This document shows, piece after piece, positions 20,301 through 30,868 of a stretch of 31,673 nt of DNA (position 1 is the first letter of the stretch; each line of letters begins with the position of its first letter). The stretch covers positions 1 to 31,673 of the forward strand of contig LWCA01000339.1 in NCBI GenBank assembly GCA_001642005.1. The letters run 5' to 3'. Both the position numbers and the translations under genes were made by a program. The notes under the pieces were generated by a model. It was given only the letters and a program-made list of their open reading frames with translations. It did not search any database and had not been told where the DNA came from. The DNA comes from Intoshia linei (taxonomy: Eukaryota > Orthonectida > Rhopaluridae).

Positions 20301-23300
20301 AAATTAGAAAAAGTGGATTTCTCCCTTAAGGGTAGCTAAACTTGTATTTTTTCTTTTGGGTTGGAGTAAGTGGTTTTTTCCTTATATTTGGGAAAAAGTG
20401 TATTTTTTAAAAAATATTGGAAAAAACGGATTTTTAATAATGTTTAATTAATATTAGGGTGACATTGAGTATTTTTAATTCATTTTTCAACGTTAATTTA
20501 TATAATTGTGAGCTTCAAACCTAAATCTCCACGTTTTTTAACATTGAGGCATGAATTCTACCATGTATGAAGCTGGAAGTGATAATATTAGCTTTTTAGC
20601 AATTTGTGTAAAAATTTGGTCAAATTGGATTTTTTCTTTAAGAGTTTGTAAAATTAAGTTTTTTTGATCTAAAATTTTAGTAAAATGGGATTTTTCCAAA
20701 AAATATTGATAAAAGAGAGATTATATCCTTAAGTGTTGCTAAAAATTTGGTTTTTTCTCATAAGATTTTGATATTAAATATACTAAGAGATACTAAATTG
20801 AATGAAATATGCTAAAGATGTACCATTCACTCACAATTATCTACAATTTTTATGTTTAACCCCCTAATGAAATTATTCGCCCCTTTGGGTAACCACTCAC
20901 CTCCATGAGAATCACTGTTCTAGATTCTAGATAAAATTATGTAAATTTGCGATTATTTTTATAATGTGAATTTTTAAAAAAAGTGTTATTTTTTAATATC
21001 ATAACTGATTTGTGTGTCAAATTCAGACTGTCTAGTCCAGGGTCGTGAAGAGATGACTAGACATATTTTATTATGTGTTGTTTCTTAGAAAATTTTTAAG
21101 TGTCTTTAAATATATCATTTCTAATTTGCGGTCCTCGAATGCGTTAGATTTGGATCTGATATCAGTGGTGACTACCAATCAATCATGGTTGGAGGTTAAA
21201 TTCAATGTTACCATCAATGTGTCAACATAGAAATATATGGTTTATTATCTTGCTGAACTAAATTACTAAATCTCTCAAAATTATTAGATAAAAAGATTTT
21301 TCTAAAAACCAACGATTAATTGATTTTATGATTAACACAATTTTAAATCTGAAAAATACAGATTGTAAATTATTTAATTTTTTGTTTAATTTAAAAAACC
21401 TTAAAATTTGATGAGTAAAATAATACCAGTAAACTAAAACTAAAAATTTACTTTGATCTCTAAATCAGCGTTTCCCAAAGTCTGGTTCGTGAAAATTTTT
21501 TACTAATAAAAAATTAATTTATTGCGTTAATAATACAACTTCGATAAAAATTGTAATAATATTTCCCAGTAATTTCGCTTTAATGGCTTGCGATAATATT
21601 TATAATTTATTACTGTTTCACCTTGAAAAAAGTGTAGAACTCTTCTCTAAATTGTTAATTTGAAAGATTTTTTTGAATGGTTGATTTTAGACTCTAATAT
21701 TTATAGAATTACTTTTCTTTTTTTAAATTGTAACAAACTATCAAAAACTACATTCTTAGTATCTACTCGGGGTAAGCCCGAATCTCCACTGAATGATATT
21801 TATTTTTTATTTCATAAAATATTTCCATTCTTGAATTTAGAATACGACATTGGTTAAAAGTGATAAAATTGGTTTCAATAGTGAAAATAATGATAACATT
21901 AAATATGTGTCAAGTTTTGAACAATTTTCTAAAAAGTCTAGCAAATCCAAGGTAAAAATATGGTTAATTTAGTTTAAAATTATTTACAATGATTAATTTG
22001 AAATTTTGAGATATATGATATGATAAAATCTCACACTCTTAATAAAGTGTCGGGAAATTGATGGTTTACAATATAATCGAAGTTGGGTTGGTACTATTTT
22101 TCACTCGCGAATCAAATTACTATATTGAGACAAATATACGATATTCATTTATTTATATAATTAAAATTATTAACTGATTAATCAAAATTAGTAGTTGAAA
22201 TACGCAGTGTTTCCAAATTATTATGATTTAAATGGTTCGTTACTCATTTTTCGCAAATATGGTTTTTGAAAAAACGGTGTGGTATCAATTTTTTGAAATT
22301 CTGGGGTTGTTCTCATTATAAAAAGAAGGGTAATTTGGGGTTTTGGCCCTGAAGATATAATTTATAAATATAAATTTATGATGTTTATTATTTTAGAAAT
22401 TTTTTAGCAATAATGTTATCTTTATTGCGTCGTTAACTCAGTATAATCTGAACTATTGTAACTAGTGCATAAATTAGCTCGCTTTATGCATTGTGTTGGT
22501 AAGGTTATCTATAATTATTTACAATTTATGCATTGCAATATATAAATGTTGATTTACAATTTAAATGTTTATTGTAAAATTTAGTAAGTTTTGAGCCTTT
22601 GAATGTTGAGTAGAATTTATTCAGACAACTATATGCCTGCCACATTGTGGATAATATTTTGTTTTTAATCTCTGTTGGTATATTCATCAACTTAAAATAA
22701 AAGAAAAATAAAATAAAAATTAACAAACGATAATATAAATACAAATGTAAATGAGTTTGATAGACAATTTTTAATTTGTATATTTAATCGTGGCAACAAT
22801 ACATTATCCTATTAAAATTATTAATAATCTATTAATTTGAACTAAAGCTTGCTCTAAATTTGGTAGTCAATTTCTAAAATATAATACATATCTATGCATC
22901 AGCTTATATATTTTTTTGAATTTTCCAACTCGTTTGATTTTCCAAAAGAGGGACAACTGGGGTTTTTGACCCGTAAGATGTGAAATTGGAAGGTTGAAAT
23001 TTATCTTATACGTCCCAGAAAAAACTAATTAATTAAGGTAAAATTTGAATTTTTTATTTAAATTCAAACGTTATAAACACACACCTTCAAAGTCAAAACA
23101 TGGTAATTAACATTGTCGTTAATCTCAGTCTCACAAACGCATACCGTCATGGTCAAAACCACAAATTACCATTTGTTTAAAAATGAAACATCGTAAAATT
23201 ATATAAAACATTAATTCTGGGATAATTTTTAAAATCATAAGCATTATCATAAATTTTAACCTCAAAAAAGTATATTTCACGATAAAAACCCCAGATTACC

Positions 23301-24006
23301 CTTTTCTTAAAAAATTAAAATAGTCTTTGAATTAAAAAAAATTACGGTTGATACAGTTATATTCAGTGAACACATAAAAAAAATTCAATCTAACAAAGTG
23401 ACGCCAAATTCACGGTAAAAAGATCACTTTATTGAACTAAACCCTTAAAGGGGAACTTTCGGTTTATTTTTTACCAAACCCTAAAAGTTTTTTTTTAATA
23501 TTTTTTTAAAATGACACTAGTGAAATTTCCCTTCAATGGTTTAATAAAAAATAATCTGAAAAATGCCTTTTGACAGTTTAGTAAAAATTGATACTTATTT
23601 ACCTAAAATCTTCTCAAGTAATCTCATCATCACTGAAAACGTTTATTTAACCACAATACATTTAGAATCTAACTGTTGGAAACATGTGGGCTATTCACCT
23701 AATTCAAATTTTCGGAGTTTCATTTGATAAAGTTTCTGCAATTGTAAATATATACCCGACATTGCAAAGGTATATTTTTATTAACTAAAATCAAACCCCT
23801 AGCTTAATCAACGCATATAAAGAATGTGACTCTATCGAACAAATGATGAACTTAGTATCTAGTATTCGTTATGGTCCAAATGAAAGGTTAATATTACCCC
23901 CTTATTTACTTATTTACATTATAAATTTAACAGGGTTATTGGTAAACAAACTAGCGAACAAATTTATAATTTATACGGTAGAATATTTGGAATGAAACTT
24001 GGCTAA
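14347..24006 (+). CDS. MUS81: MUS81 structure-specific endonuclease subunit, complete, 18 exons, 706 aa
   Basis: MUS81 with EME1/EME2 cleaves branched DNA such as 3' flaps, stalled forks and nicked Holliday junctions in the nucleus. Exons: 14347-14487, 16941-17013, 17273-17436, 17563-17670, 17708-17782, 17831-17928, 17991-18050, 18116-18247, 18277-18533, 19045-19267, 19306-19415, 19624-19715, 19763-19882, 19918-20013, 21841-21951, 23666-23769, 23803-23886, 23934-24006; 2121 nt in frame. Domains: N-terminal helix-hairpin-helix ([11 protein letters not shown] ... [24 protein letters not shown], about 8-95); winged helix ([30 protein letters not shown], about 135-245); Ser/Cys/Asp-rich linker (about 250-425); XPF-type nuclease with Asp437 and Glu440, GDF at 469-471 and the signature ERKRVDD at 491-497; C-terminal (HhH)2 around [14 protein letters not shown] (627-640). 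It exceeds the human protein (551 aa) mainly through the linker. Introns 1, 14 and 15 are long and hold transposons or repeats. Exon 3 could end earlier at an in-phase donor (17379). Confidence 0.93.
14863..16310 (+). mobile_element. hAT-like non-autonomous element, family A, split by a nested insertion
   Basis: Starts cagtggctccgattgg and aligns along its length with the reverse complement of the element at 29139-29754: shared blocks include gggtccgtgagattcaaata, atttttaatatttatt, ccagatgttg, gctacattatta and the terminal tttttcat-aatgttttat. The alignment is interrupted exactly at 15010-15907 by another element plus its target duplication. Without the insert it is about 560 bp, close to the 616-bp sister copy. 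The right terminus has decayed (end approximate). No transposase is present. It lies in MUS81 intron 1. Confidence 0.8.
15018..15899. mobile_element. hAT-like non-autonomous element, family B, 882 bp, nested in family A
   Basis: Terminal inverted repeats: left cagggctgcacaac, right (reverse complement) caggggtgcacaac, 13 of 14 identical. A ggccgcac motif occurs inside both ends. It is flanked by a perfect 8-bp target duplication, gcctagat, at 15010-15017 and 15900-15907. The 8-bp duplication and CAGGG...-type terminus are hallmarks of hAT transposons. Its middle holds minisatellite copies (ttttaccaacccttaagg, about 15380-15560). It encodes no protein. Confidence 0.92.
20088..20917. mobile_element. 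hAT-like non-autonomous element, family C, 830 bp
   Basis: Bounded by a perfect 8-bp target duplication, ttctagat (20080-20087 and 20918-20925). Termini: left cggtgcttctcaatg, right (reverse complement) cagtgattctcatgg, matching at most positions. The interior has minisatellite units in the opposite orientation (like gggttggagtaagtggttttt, and ccttaagtgttgctaaaa). It sits in MUS81 intron 14, 74 bp after the exon 14 donor, with no effect on splice sites. No transposase. Confidence 0.92.
23040..23440 (-). repeat. Repeat family D, copy 2 (inverted)
   Basis: The reverse complement aligns with 885-1340: aaagtgat-ttttaccgtga, cactttgt, ataactgtatcaac-gtaattttttt, gataatgctta and tatcccagaatt occur in the same order. 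It lies in MUS81 intron 15. Additional partial units lie at about 22310-22350 and 22945-22990, and minisatellite-like ttaccaaaccctaaaa follows at about 23480. Ends approximate. Confidence 0.65.
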
Positions 24007-25199
24007 CTATATTTTTTATTTAATTTATAAAACTTGTAATATTTTGGATAATTAAATTGTAAAAATTTTGAAATTTAAAACAGTAAATCAATTTTGATTG
24101 ATTAGTATGAAATTTTTTCAATTTAATGTCATATTTTGATTTAATATTGTATTTGCGTCATTTTAAAAAATTGAAAAACAACATTTGAAATTACAAATTA
24201 TAATTGGGGATTAAAATTGATTTGAAATTCGGTATATCATTATGCCAAAAAATTTTCATTTTTTAATCATACAGGTGTAACATATAATTGGGTCAATTAA
24301 ATGTAAATATAAATATAACTAATGCCAAAGAGAATGTACATTGTACAATATACAAATTGTAATAAAATTACAATTTATATATCGATTCGATCGTAATCTC
24401 TTATCTAATATTAGTGTTAATACCCAGTCTGAAATTGTATGATAAACATGAAGATACAATTGTACTCTATTTTTCCAACTTAGTAATAATCTTGTTTCAA
24501 TTTTTGTATGCATCACTGTACTTTAAATAAAATGACGTTACCGGAAATGTTTATTATAAGTATATCATATACCGCACTTTGGTCTAGAACTGTATAAAAA
24601 TTATTCATGAAACTGAAAGTTGGTTTATAGATTGACAAATTATACACATAGTAGTGGGAATTAAAAGATTACAAACAGAAAATGAATAATTATCGCAATT
24701 GTTTTTTACATTCAATATATGTTACAGTTTAACGACGTCTCGATTTATTCGTTACACGCATAAATCATAAAAATTGGTTTCATGTTTGAGTAATTAAATT
24801 ATTTCGCATATGCTGACTGGAAAATGAAATCTCCAATATGTACTCTTGCTTTGTTAGCGCTAAGGAGCAATTTGTTTTGTTGTAAACAATTTTAATAAAG
24901 TTTTGCATTAGACATTTTAATATTACTGATTTTATCAAATATAATTTAATCAAGGTATGTATTAAAACTAATTTATATTTATGAGCTAACATTTAATTGC
25001 AAAATACAGACTTTAGTGTCACTTACTAATATAAATTTATTGTGAATGACATTACCTATTTCCGTGATTTGCTCTTAACATTGAATTTTAATTAATGAAA
25101 CACTATTGATATTTGACGTTATTTTATCGACATGTGTAAAGGTATTTGCATTTACGAATGTGTCATTAGCATCATTTATCTCTTTCGATCAATTCAGTT
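24007..25199. other. Intergenic DNA between MUS81 and the lectin/CUB receptor
   Basis: No exon, RNA gene or bounded repeat was found. Short open frames on the minus strand (near 24319 and 24780) have no family resemblance or splice context. The right end presumably holds promoter sequence for the downstream gene. Confidence 0.5.
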
Positions 25200-25207
25200 T
25201 ATAAATA
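25200..25207 (+). promoter_or_regulatory. TATA-like box of the lectin/CUB receptor gene
   Basis: TATAAATA, followed by less AT-biased sequence. Transcription from about 25230 would give a leader of roughly 265 nt before the ATG at 25497. There is an out-of-frame ATG five bases before that start. Confidence 0.35.
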
Positions 25208-25496
25208 GTCATGCCGAGCTGTGAAAGTGTACTTAATCTTACTGTCATTTTTGTGCAATCCGACTGTTTCGTCATTCATTATATCGACTATGCAAAACAT
25301 TCCTCCCAATGGCTAAACATTTGCTGTGATTTTTAAGTGCACCGAAATATATTGCAATCTATATGTGTGTTTCAAGTTCAATTATTGAATTTATAACTCC
25401 TCCTAGACATTTTATTCCAGCTTTCGTAACATGAGCTAATATCACGAAACTAGATTAACAATTTATATCCGGTCTCATTTATATTTTAGATGCGAG

Positions 25497-27784
25497 ATGA
25501 GTTTTAAACCCTATAGTTTTCACTTTATTCAAATTACCTGTTTATTTTTGCTCATCTTGAATATCCATTTCGGTAATACTTTTGTTTGTATATTAGTTTT
25601 ATTAACTATTTAGTTGTTTCAAAACTTGAACTATTTGCAAAATCCTCGTGTAAATCTCAAGTTATCAGATTTACGTGTCAACCAAACAGTTACTTATTCT
25701 TCTATAGTTCATTTTTCTCCGACAATGAACCCTCTAAGAATTATTTTGCAGAAAAGAAAAATAATTTTGCAGATTTCGAACAAAAGGAATCCATTTATTC
25801 CTACGATAACTTGGACTATGAACAGGCCCAAGGCCAAATCAATTCGCACTTTACAAAATGTAATTATCCGCACAATTCCGATATTAATGTTCGGGGGAAC
25901 TCAAATGTGCAAGGACAATATCACCCTAAACCCATATACCACCCGGGACCTTATTCTGAACACTATGATAAGAATTGTTATGCAGATGTAACTGACATGA
26001 CGGAAGACATTTGCGGTGGTAGTATTGGTCCATGTCTAATCAATGTCAATGATACAAATTTTCCCCATTCTTGTTCCACCTTGTATGTTTTCTATGTGTG
26101 CATTAACCAAATGCATCTTATTGATTCGTCAAAAATACCAAAGGTTTCAAATTACAATACTCAAACGGATTATGTAAACTCACAATCTATATACAGTGGT
26201 CTTATTGCTTCGCAGAATTTTCCAGACTCTATTTATCGACCTAGTCGCCGCTGGAAATTTAATCTAAATGATCTCAACATGAGGTTTACCATTTTCCATT
26301 TCGATTTAGACATCATTAAACGGGGTAAATGTGGCGAGTATTTAGAAATTATCTCACCTGGTGGTTATTCCCATGATTTTAAGAATTGTGGTAAACGAGG
26401 GTTCGAAACTATTTTAATTGAAAACAAAAAGTTTATTGATGTCATTTATCACAATCCTAACCCAAACGAAGGGAAACGTAGTAAAGGATTTGCAATTTAT
26501 TTTGAAATTTTTCCGAAAAAATGTCAAATTTCAAATTATGATTACAATATTCAATCAGAATTGCTAATTGTGAAAGATGATTATTATATTGTTCAACAAC
26601 AATGTCCTCAAAATTACGTTTTCTTAGATAACCAATTTATTAGATACTTGAAATGTTCTTCTGGGAATTGGAACGATACATTTAATTTAAGATGCATCAG
26701 AAAACCTTTCAATATTACAACAGGTTCTATAATGGACAATTTTTCTGATGGTAAAAATTTATATTGGAATTCTGGCAGTGTTTTAGGAATTTTAGTTGGT
26801 GTGGCTCTTTCAATTTTTGTTATCACTATTGCCATCATTGTTTTATCTTACGAAGTTTATAAACGAAGAAACAGGTTTAAAAAAAGATGTATAGCAAATA
26901 ATTCTGCTTATTTGTTTGATCAAGATATAAACCGGTCAAATTATAAAATTTATAATCGTGGAGATTCGTTTAATCGCGGTTACGGTCCAGGTGCCGTCAT
27001 GCTTAATGATAATAATAATAAAGTAATTTGTTGTAATTGTACTAACCCTGTTCACGTTGAACCGGATTGTTGTTCAAAAAGCTACCAAAAGACTGATATG
27101 TGTGATAATTTAAAAAACACGTATTCTATGTGTACTTTACTTCCTTACGAAAACCATCTTCACACTTCTTATGCCACTAACCTAGGAAAGTACGGTAAAC
27201 TAAATTCTTCTGTAATGTATAATAACGATAAAATCAAACGTAAGAATAGTTTTGAATCAATTTCCGTGAACGTGTCTTCCAATTCAATCAGCCAGTATAA
27301 AACCAATGATCCCAGTACTTCTTTTTCTAGTAATGAAAGGGGAAATAATTTATCAGACCGAGATGATAGGATTGATAAAAAGGCAATTGAAAAACATAAT
27401 AAAATTGCCATGAAAAAGTTTTGCACACTACACAAGTGTAATCAAGATTCTGATTTTATTAAAGAAATTTCATGCAGTGAAACTGACAGCGAATCAAAAA
27501 AGTCAAAATCCAAAAAATTGGTAAATTCTTCTATGGAACTCTTAAACTTGGATGATGGCAAAAATAAATCGGAAACGGTGGCACAAGTTTTGACTGACTC
27601 TTCAAATTTAATAACTTTGTCAGATGCAATTCCACCTCAAAATGCAAGTGTTTGCACCGGAAATTTTGAATATGTAAACAAGTGCCAATGTAATGATTCT
27701 CCAATTTCAGAATCTCAATTAATTTGTTATTCTTGTCATGATAGTATGCATTCTACACCAAAATCAAACTTTAAAAAAAGTTGA
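25497..27784 (+). CDS. SUEL-lectin / CUB domain transmembrane receptor, 748 aa
   Basis: Probable cell-surface receptor or adhesion protein. Exon 1 (25497-25572) encodes a signal peptide (MSFKPYSFHFIQITCLFLLI...); a 41-bp intron joins it by a split codon to exon 2 (25614-27784). Ectodomain in order: a SUEL-type galactose-binding lectin fold starting LELFAKSSCKSQVIRFTCQP and resuming at CYADVTDMTEDICGG...CSTLYVFYVC (residues 29-190, with an internal insert); a CUB domain (about 217-329: SGLIASQNFPDSIY, FDLDIIKRGKCGEYLEI, FEIFPKKC); a short Cys-pair module resembling a sushi repeat (QQCPQNY...LKCSSGNW...RC, about 355-386); a transmembrane helix at about 413-437 (GILVGVALSIFVITIAIIVL) with a basic stop-transfer KRRNRFKKR; and a Ser/Lys-rich cytoplasmic tail of about 300 residues with Cys-rich patches (VICCNCTNPVH, CCSK). 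An upstream TTG-led frame is not the start. Ligand and orthologue are unknown. Confidence 0.88.
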
Positions 27785-27875
27785 TTTACAAAGATTCATT
27801 GATAATTTGTATTTTGTATATATATTTAATTATTTGATTAAAATGTTAATTTTTATTTTTTTCAATATTTGGGAA

Positions 27876-27881
27876 AATAAA
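27876..27881 (+). terminator. Polyadenylation signal of the lectin/CUB receptor gene
   Basis: AATAAA lies 91 bp after the stop codon at the end of a T-rich 3' untranslated region. It is the first canonical signal downstream. Confidence 0.5.
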
Positions 27882-28180
27882 ATTATCGTTTAACATCATG
27901 TTTATTTCAATTACTTCTGAATGATTTTTGTTACAATTTGTGTATAATTTTTTACTCTAAATTTTTTTTATCATATTTTAAACAAATTACACATTTAAAC
28001 CTTTCAAGAATATTTCAATTTATATCAGTGCTTCAGATATAATTTAATTTAATCTCCAATACTAATAAACTAGGTTATTATTGGATTTGTGATTTCGATA
28101 TTTTGATGGTTATTAAATTTAGTGATTCAGAATTTCGAGTGGTTAAATGTGTAAATTATTTAGAAATCAATTTAATTTAT
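27882..28180. other. Convergent intergenic region, nothing recognised
   Basis: AT-rich DNA between two convergent genes; the 3' untranslated region of the minus-strand TPR gene should lie here. Confidence 0.5.
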
Positions 28181-30338
28181 CTAATATTGAATTGATGCAT
28201 TGTAACCAGCATACAATTTTAGATGTAGATTATATAAATTTAAAAATACTCGTTCTAATAAGGGTTTAGCTTTCAATGGTTTTTGGAGAGATAAATAAAA
28301 TAATGCAATAATTTTACAGTATTTTGCAATGTTTAAACTTGTTGTTCCGTAAATGTTTTCTTTGTAGTTTAAATTCTCCAATATTGCATCAATAGCATTC
28401 TTATTTTAGAAAAAATTAGATAAGTATTTTCGTTTAAATTTACTTGTTTTTCAAAGTCTGAATCAGCTGAAACAAAACTGAGTTCTGCAATATTATCATG
28501 GATTTTACAACATAGTTTGTTCTCACGAGAATCGTTCCATTTTATACAGTTTGTGAGTGCTTTTCTGAAACATGATAATGCATCTATTTTAATGGTTTAA
28601 TTATTTTTATTGTTTAATATTACCTTTATAATTATTTAATTTTTTGTTAATATTTCCTTCTACTAAATGTAATTTGGCCAATTCTTTATATGAAACTGGC
28701 TCACTACAATATAATTAATATATATTTATCAACTAATGTTACGTGTTTGCAACTGATTTTGTGTATTCGATTATTGTTAGGGATCTTTTCGTATTGATTG
28801 TTGAAAAAAAGTATTATTAAGAAATATATACATTGTATCTTTTTGATTACATTAATAAATATTTTATCAAAATCAAATGCATGTAGTATCAACTCATCGC
28901 ATTTAAATAAAAATTATACTACGGCTTTTAGATATGAGATTTATGTTTTTTGCATAAATCACTATTCTGTTAATGTGTTAATATGTATCAAAGGAAAACT
29001 AAATAAATCCAGCATTCCTAAAGTCGACTACACAAATTTTGGATCTGTTAAAATTATATTTTATTACACTTTTTAAAAAATTATAAAATTTTTTACAATT
29101 TTGTTAATAAAAATGAAAATGTTTGTCTACAAGTAGTTCAGTGGTTCCCGATTCAAATAGTCCACTGACCACCATTTCAAAATATCCATTTTTTTAACCT
29201 AATGGAAAAATGAAATATAAAACATTTATGAAAAAATTATAGGTTTTTTCTCATAAGATTTAATAAAATCGTGTTTTTCAAAAATAAATTAGAAAAAAGG
29301 GATTTTTCCACTAAAGTTTGATAAAATTGGATTTCTATTGTGGGTTTTGGTTAGGAAGTTGTTGCTCATAAAAATTAGTAAAATCCGAATTTTGAAAAAA
29401 GAGGATACATTTTCTTAAGCGTTCGTAAAATTGTATTTTTATTTTGGGGTTGGAATAGTGTTTTCTGATAAGATTTGGTGAAATCGTGTTTTTCAAAAAT
29501 ATTGGAAAAATGGGTTTTTTATTTTGTGGTTTCGTTAAGTCTATTTTTCCCTGAGGGTTTGAAATGGTATTTTTTTATTAAATCTTATTTATGATTGCAT
29601 CAAAGTAGGGTTTTTTAAATAATAATGTAGCGGTACCCAAGCTTGAGGATAAATACCCAACATCTGGCAATCTATAATAAATATTAAAAATTTTTCAATA
29701 TTTTATTTGAATCTCACGGACCCAGACTCCAGAGACTCCAATTGTGGACCACTGATCTAGTTGTAGTCAATTTATTAGAATTTAAAAAAATAAATTTTGG
29801 GATAATTTTTGAAATCATTAACTTAATTTATCGTAAATGGTATATTCAAAAACTAGCTATTATTCACATTGTCAAAATAACACATTATCCATTATTTTGA
29901 AATTAAACAACCAAGAATTTAAAAAAAACACAACTAATACATTTATTTGCAGATAACATACACAAAAAATGTAAATATCAAAACGTGACTTGTCTCCATA
30001 GTCAAAAAAACAAGTCATGAATTATTCTATTTTTTTCACAAAAATATTAAATAATGATCTGAAATTTAAAAAAAAATTATCTGATATAGTTTATTCTGGT
30101 TGAGGAAAAATATAAACCTCAAAAGGCTACACATATACTTGCCAGATCTAATCGTTGTTTGTACGAAATAAACAACAACAAAGCTAGTATGTCATAAAAG
30201 GATATTTTAATAATTCTGCAATAGATATTAATGTATTTGATTTTTTCGTCTATTGAATTTTGAGAATTCAATGAATGCATTTTTAAAAAAATTTCATAAA
30301 ATTGGACAGCTTTATCATCTTTCATGTTTTGGTAACAA
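28181..30338 (-). CDS. Tetratricopeptide-repeat protein, partial, C-terminal exons
   Basis: TPR proteins are helical scaffolds for protein-protein binding. Well-supported minus-strand exons: 28703-28624, 28583-28444 and 28399-28181 (TAG stop), with 39-45 bp introns and matching phases; a probable 42-bp exon lies at 28784-28743 (SLTIIEYTKSVAN). They encode LAKLHLVEGNINKKLNNYKD then ALSCFRKAL, a TPR unit, and IYGTTSLNIAKYCKIIALFY...KPLKAKPLLERVF, which resembles kinesin-light-chain-type TPRs. An upstream exon at 30338-30139 (CYQNMKDDKAVQFYEIFLK) is another TPR-like helix pair on the same strand. Its phase (1) does not match the 28784 exon (needs 2), so at least one exon between them is unresolved. 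The large intron contains a hAT-like element. The 5' end was not found. I cannot assign an orthologue. Confidence 0.6.
29139..29754. mobile_element. hAT-like non-autonomous element, family A, 616 bp
   Basis: Left end cagtggttcccgatt, right end (reverse complement) cagtggtccacaatt, 11 of 15 matching. Flanks aagtagtt (29131-29138) and atctagtt (29755-29762) agree at 6 of 8 positions, consistent with an old 8-bp target duplication. The interior repeats units such as ttggatttctattgtgggttttgg and gattttt-ccactaaagtttgat, the same minisatellite type as in the other elements. It is the uninterrupted sister of 14863-16310, in reverse orientation, and lies in an intron of the TPR gene. Confidence 0.82.
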
Positions 30339-30625
30339 CTAAATAATATTTATAATATATTTAACATAAATTTAAATGTTAATAATAAAATAAATTAATA
30401 TGTTTAACTATTACGGTTTAAAATTTTTATCACTAATACCATATTCTCTCTAGTTTACCAGTGCTAAGAATCCCAATTTTGGACTCAACATAATTTTGGC
30501 GTAAAAGAGAAACGATAACCATTAATCTGTATTTTCAAACTCTTTTTTTAATTAATGCAAAAAGTCTGAATTTTTATGACTGTTAGCAAAATTTGAGTAC
30601 AACATGGCGCTCAAAATAAAAACTT
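30339..30625. other. AT-rich DNA upstream of the TPR exon
   Basis: Probably intron or 5' flank of the TPR gene. No further TPR-like exon could be identified. Confidence 0.4.
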
Positions 30626-30868
30626 TCATATTTCCCCTCTCGTTACTATTAATGGTTTGAATGTGTCCACTAGGGCCATTTCCGATTTGGACTTTTTTTG
30701 AAATTTAAAAGACATAGATAATAATCTCCATTTAATTTGCTGCAGAAATAATAATTTTTTTTTATTTTCGTCACAAAAAACACCCGCGTCTTTACCTTTT
30801 TCTGTTTTCCTAACATTTTTCATAGTAAAATAAATATGGCAACATTTTCCCCCGTAATTGGCATTCAT
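30626..30868 (-). CDS. Possible short hypothetical protein, 80 aa
   Basis: An ATG-led frame open for 80 codons (MNANYGGKCCHIYFTMKN... to TGA), Lys-rich and with three cysteines. It might instead be a 5' exon of the TPR gene or chance. It matches no family I know, and no splice partner was found that keeps frame. Confidence 0.22.
   Translation of the reverse strand: MNANYGGKCCHIYFTMKNVRKTEKGKDAGVFCDENKKKLLFLQQIKWRLLSMSFKFQKKSKSEMALVDTFKPLIVTRGEI

Noticed and set aside
21029-21063. Inverted repeat tgtctagt ... actagaca with a ccagggtcgtgaa segment resembling a hAT end
   Set aside because: No opposite end or second target duplication was found; it may be only a short hairpin.
21470-21790. Possible hAT-like end (cagcgtttcccaaag) with a ccactg end near 21784
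   Set aside because: The flanking 8-mers do not match, so no element could be defined. The similar cagtgtttccaaatt at about 22205 also lacks a partner.
22526-22744. 72-codon minus-strand frame in MUS81 intron 15
   Set aside because: Hydrophobic, AT-driven composition, no family resemblance, and it lies in a repeat-rich intron.
28704-28892. 62-codon minus-strand frame upstream of the TPR exons
   Set aside because: It overlaps in a different frame the 42-bp exon that joins the TPR reading frame; its composition is AT-driven.
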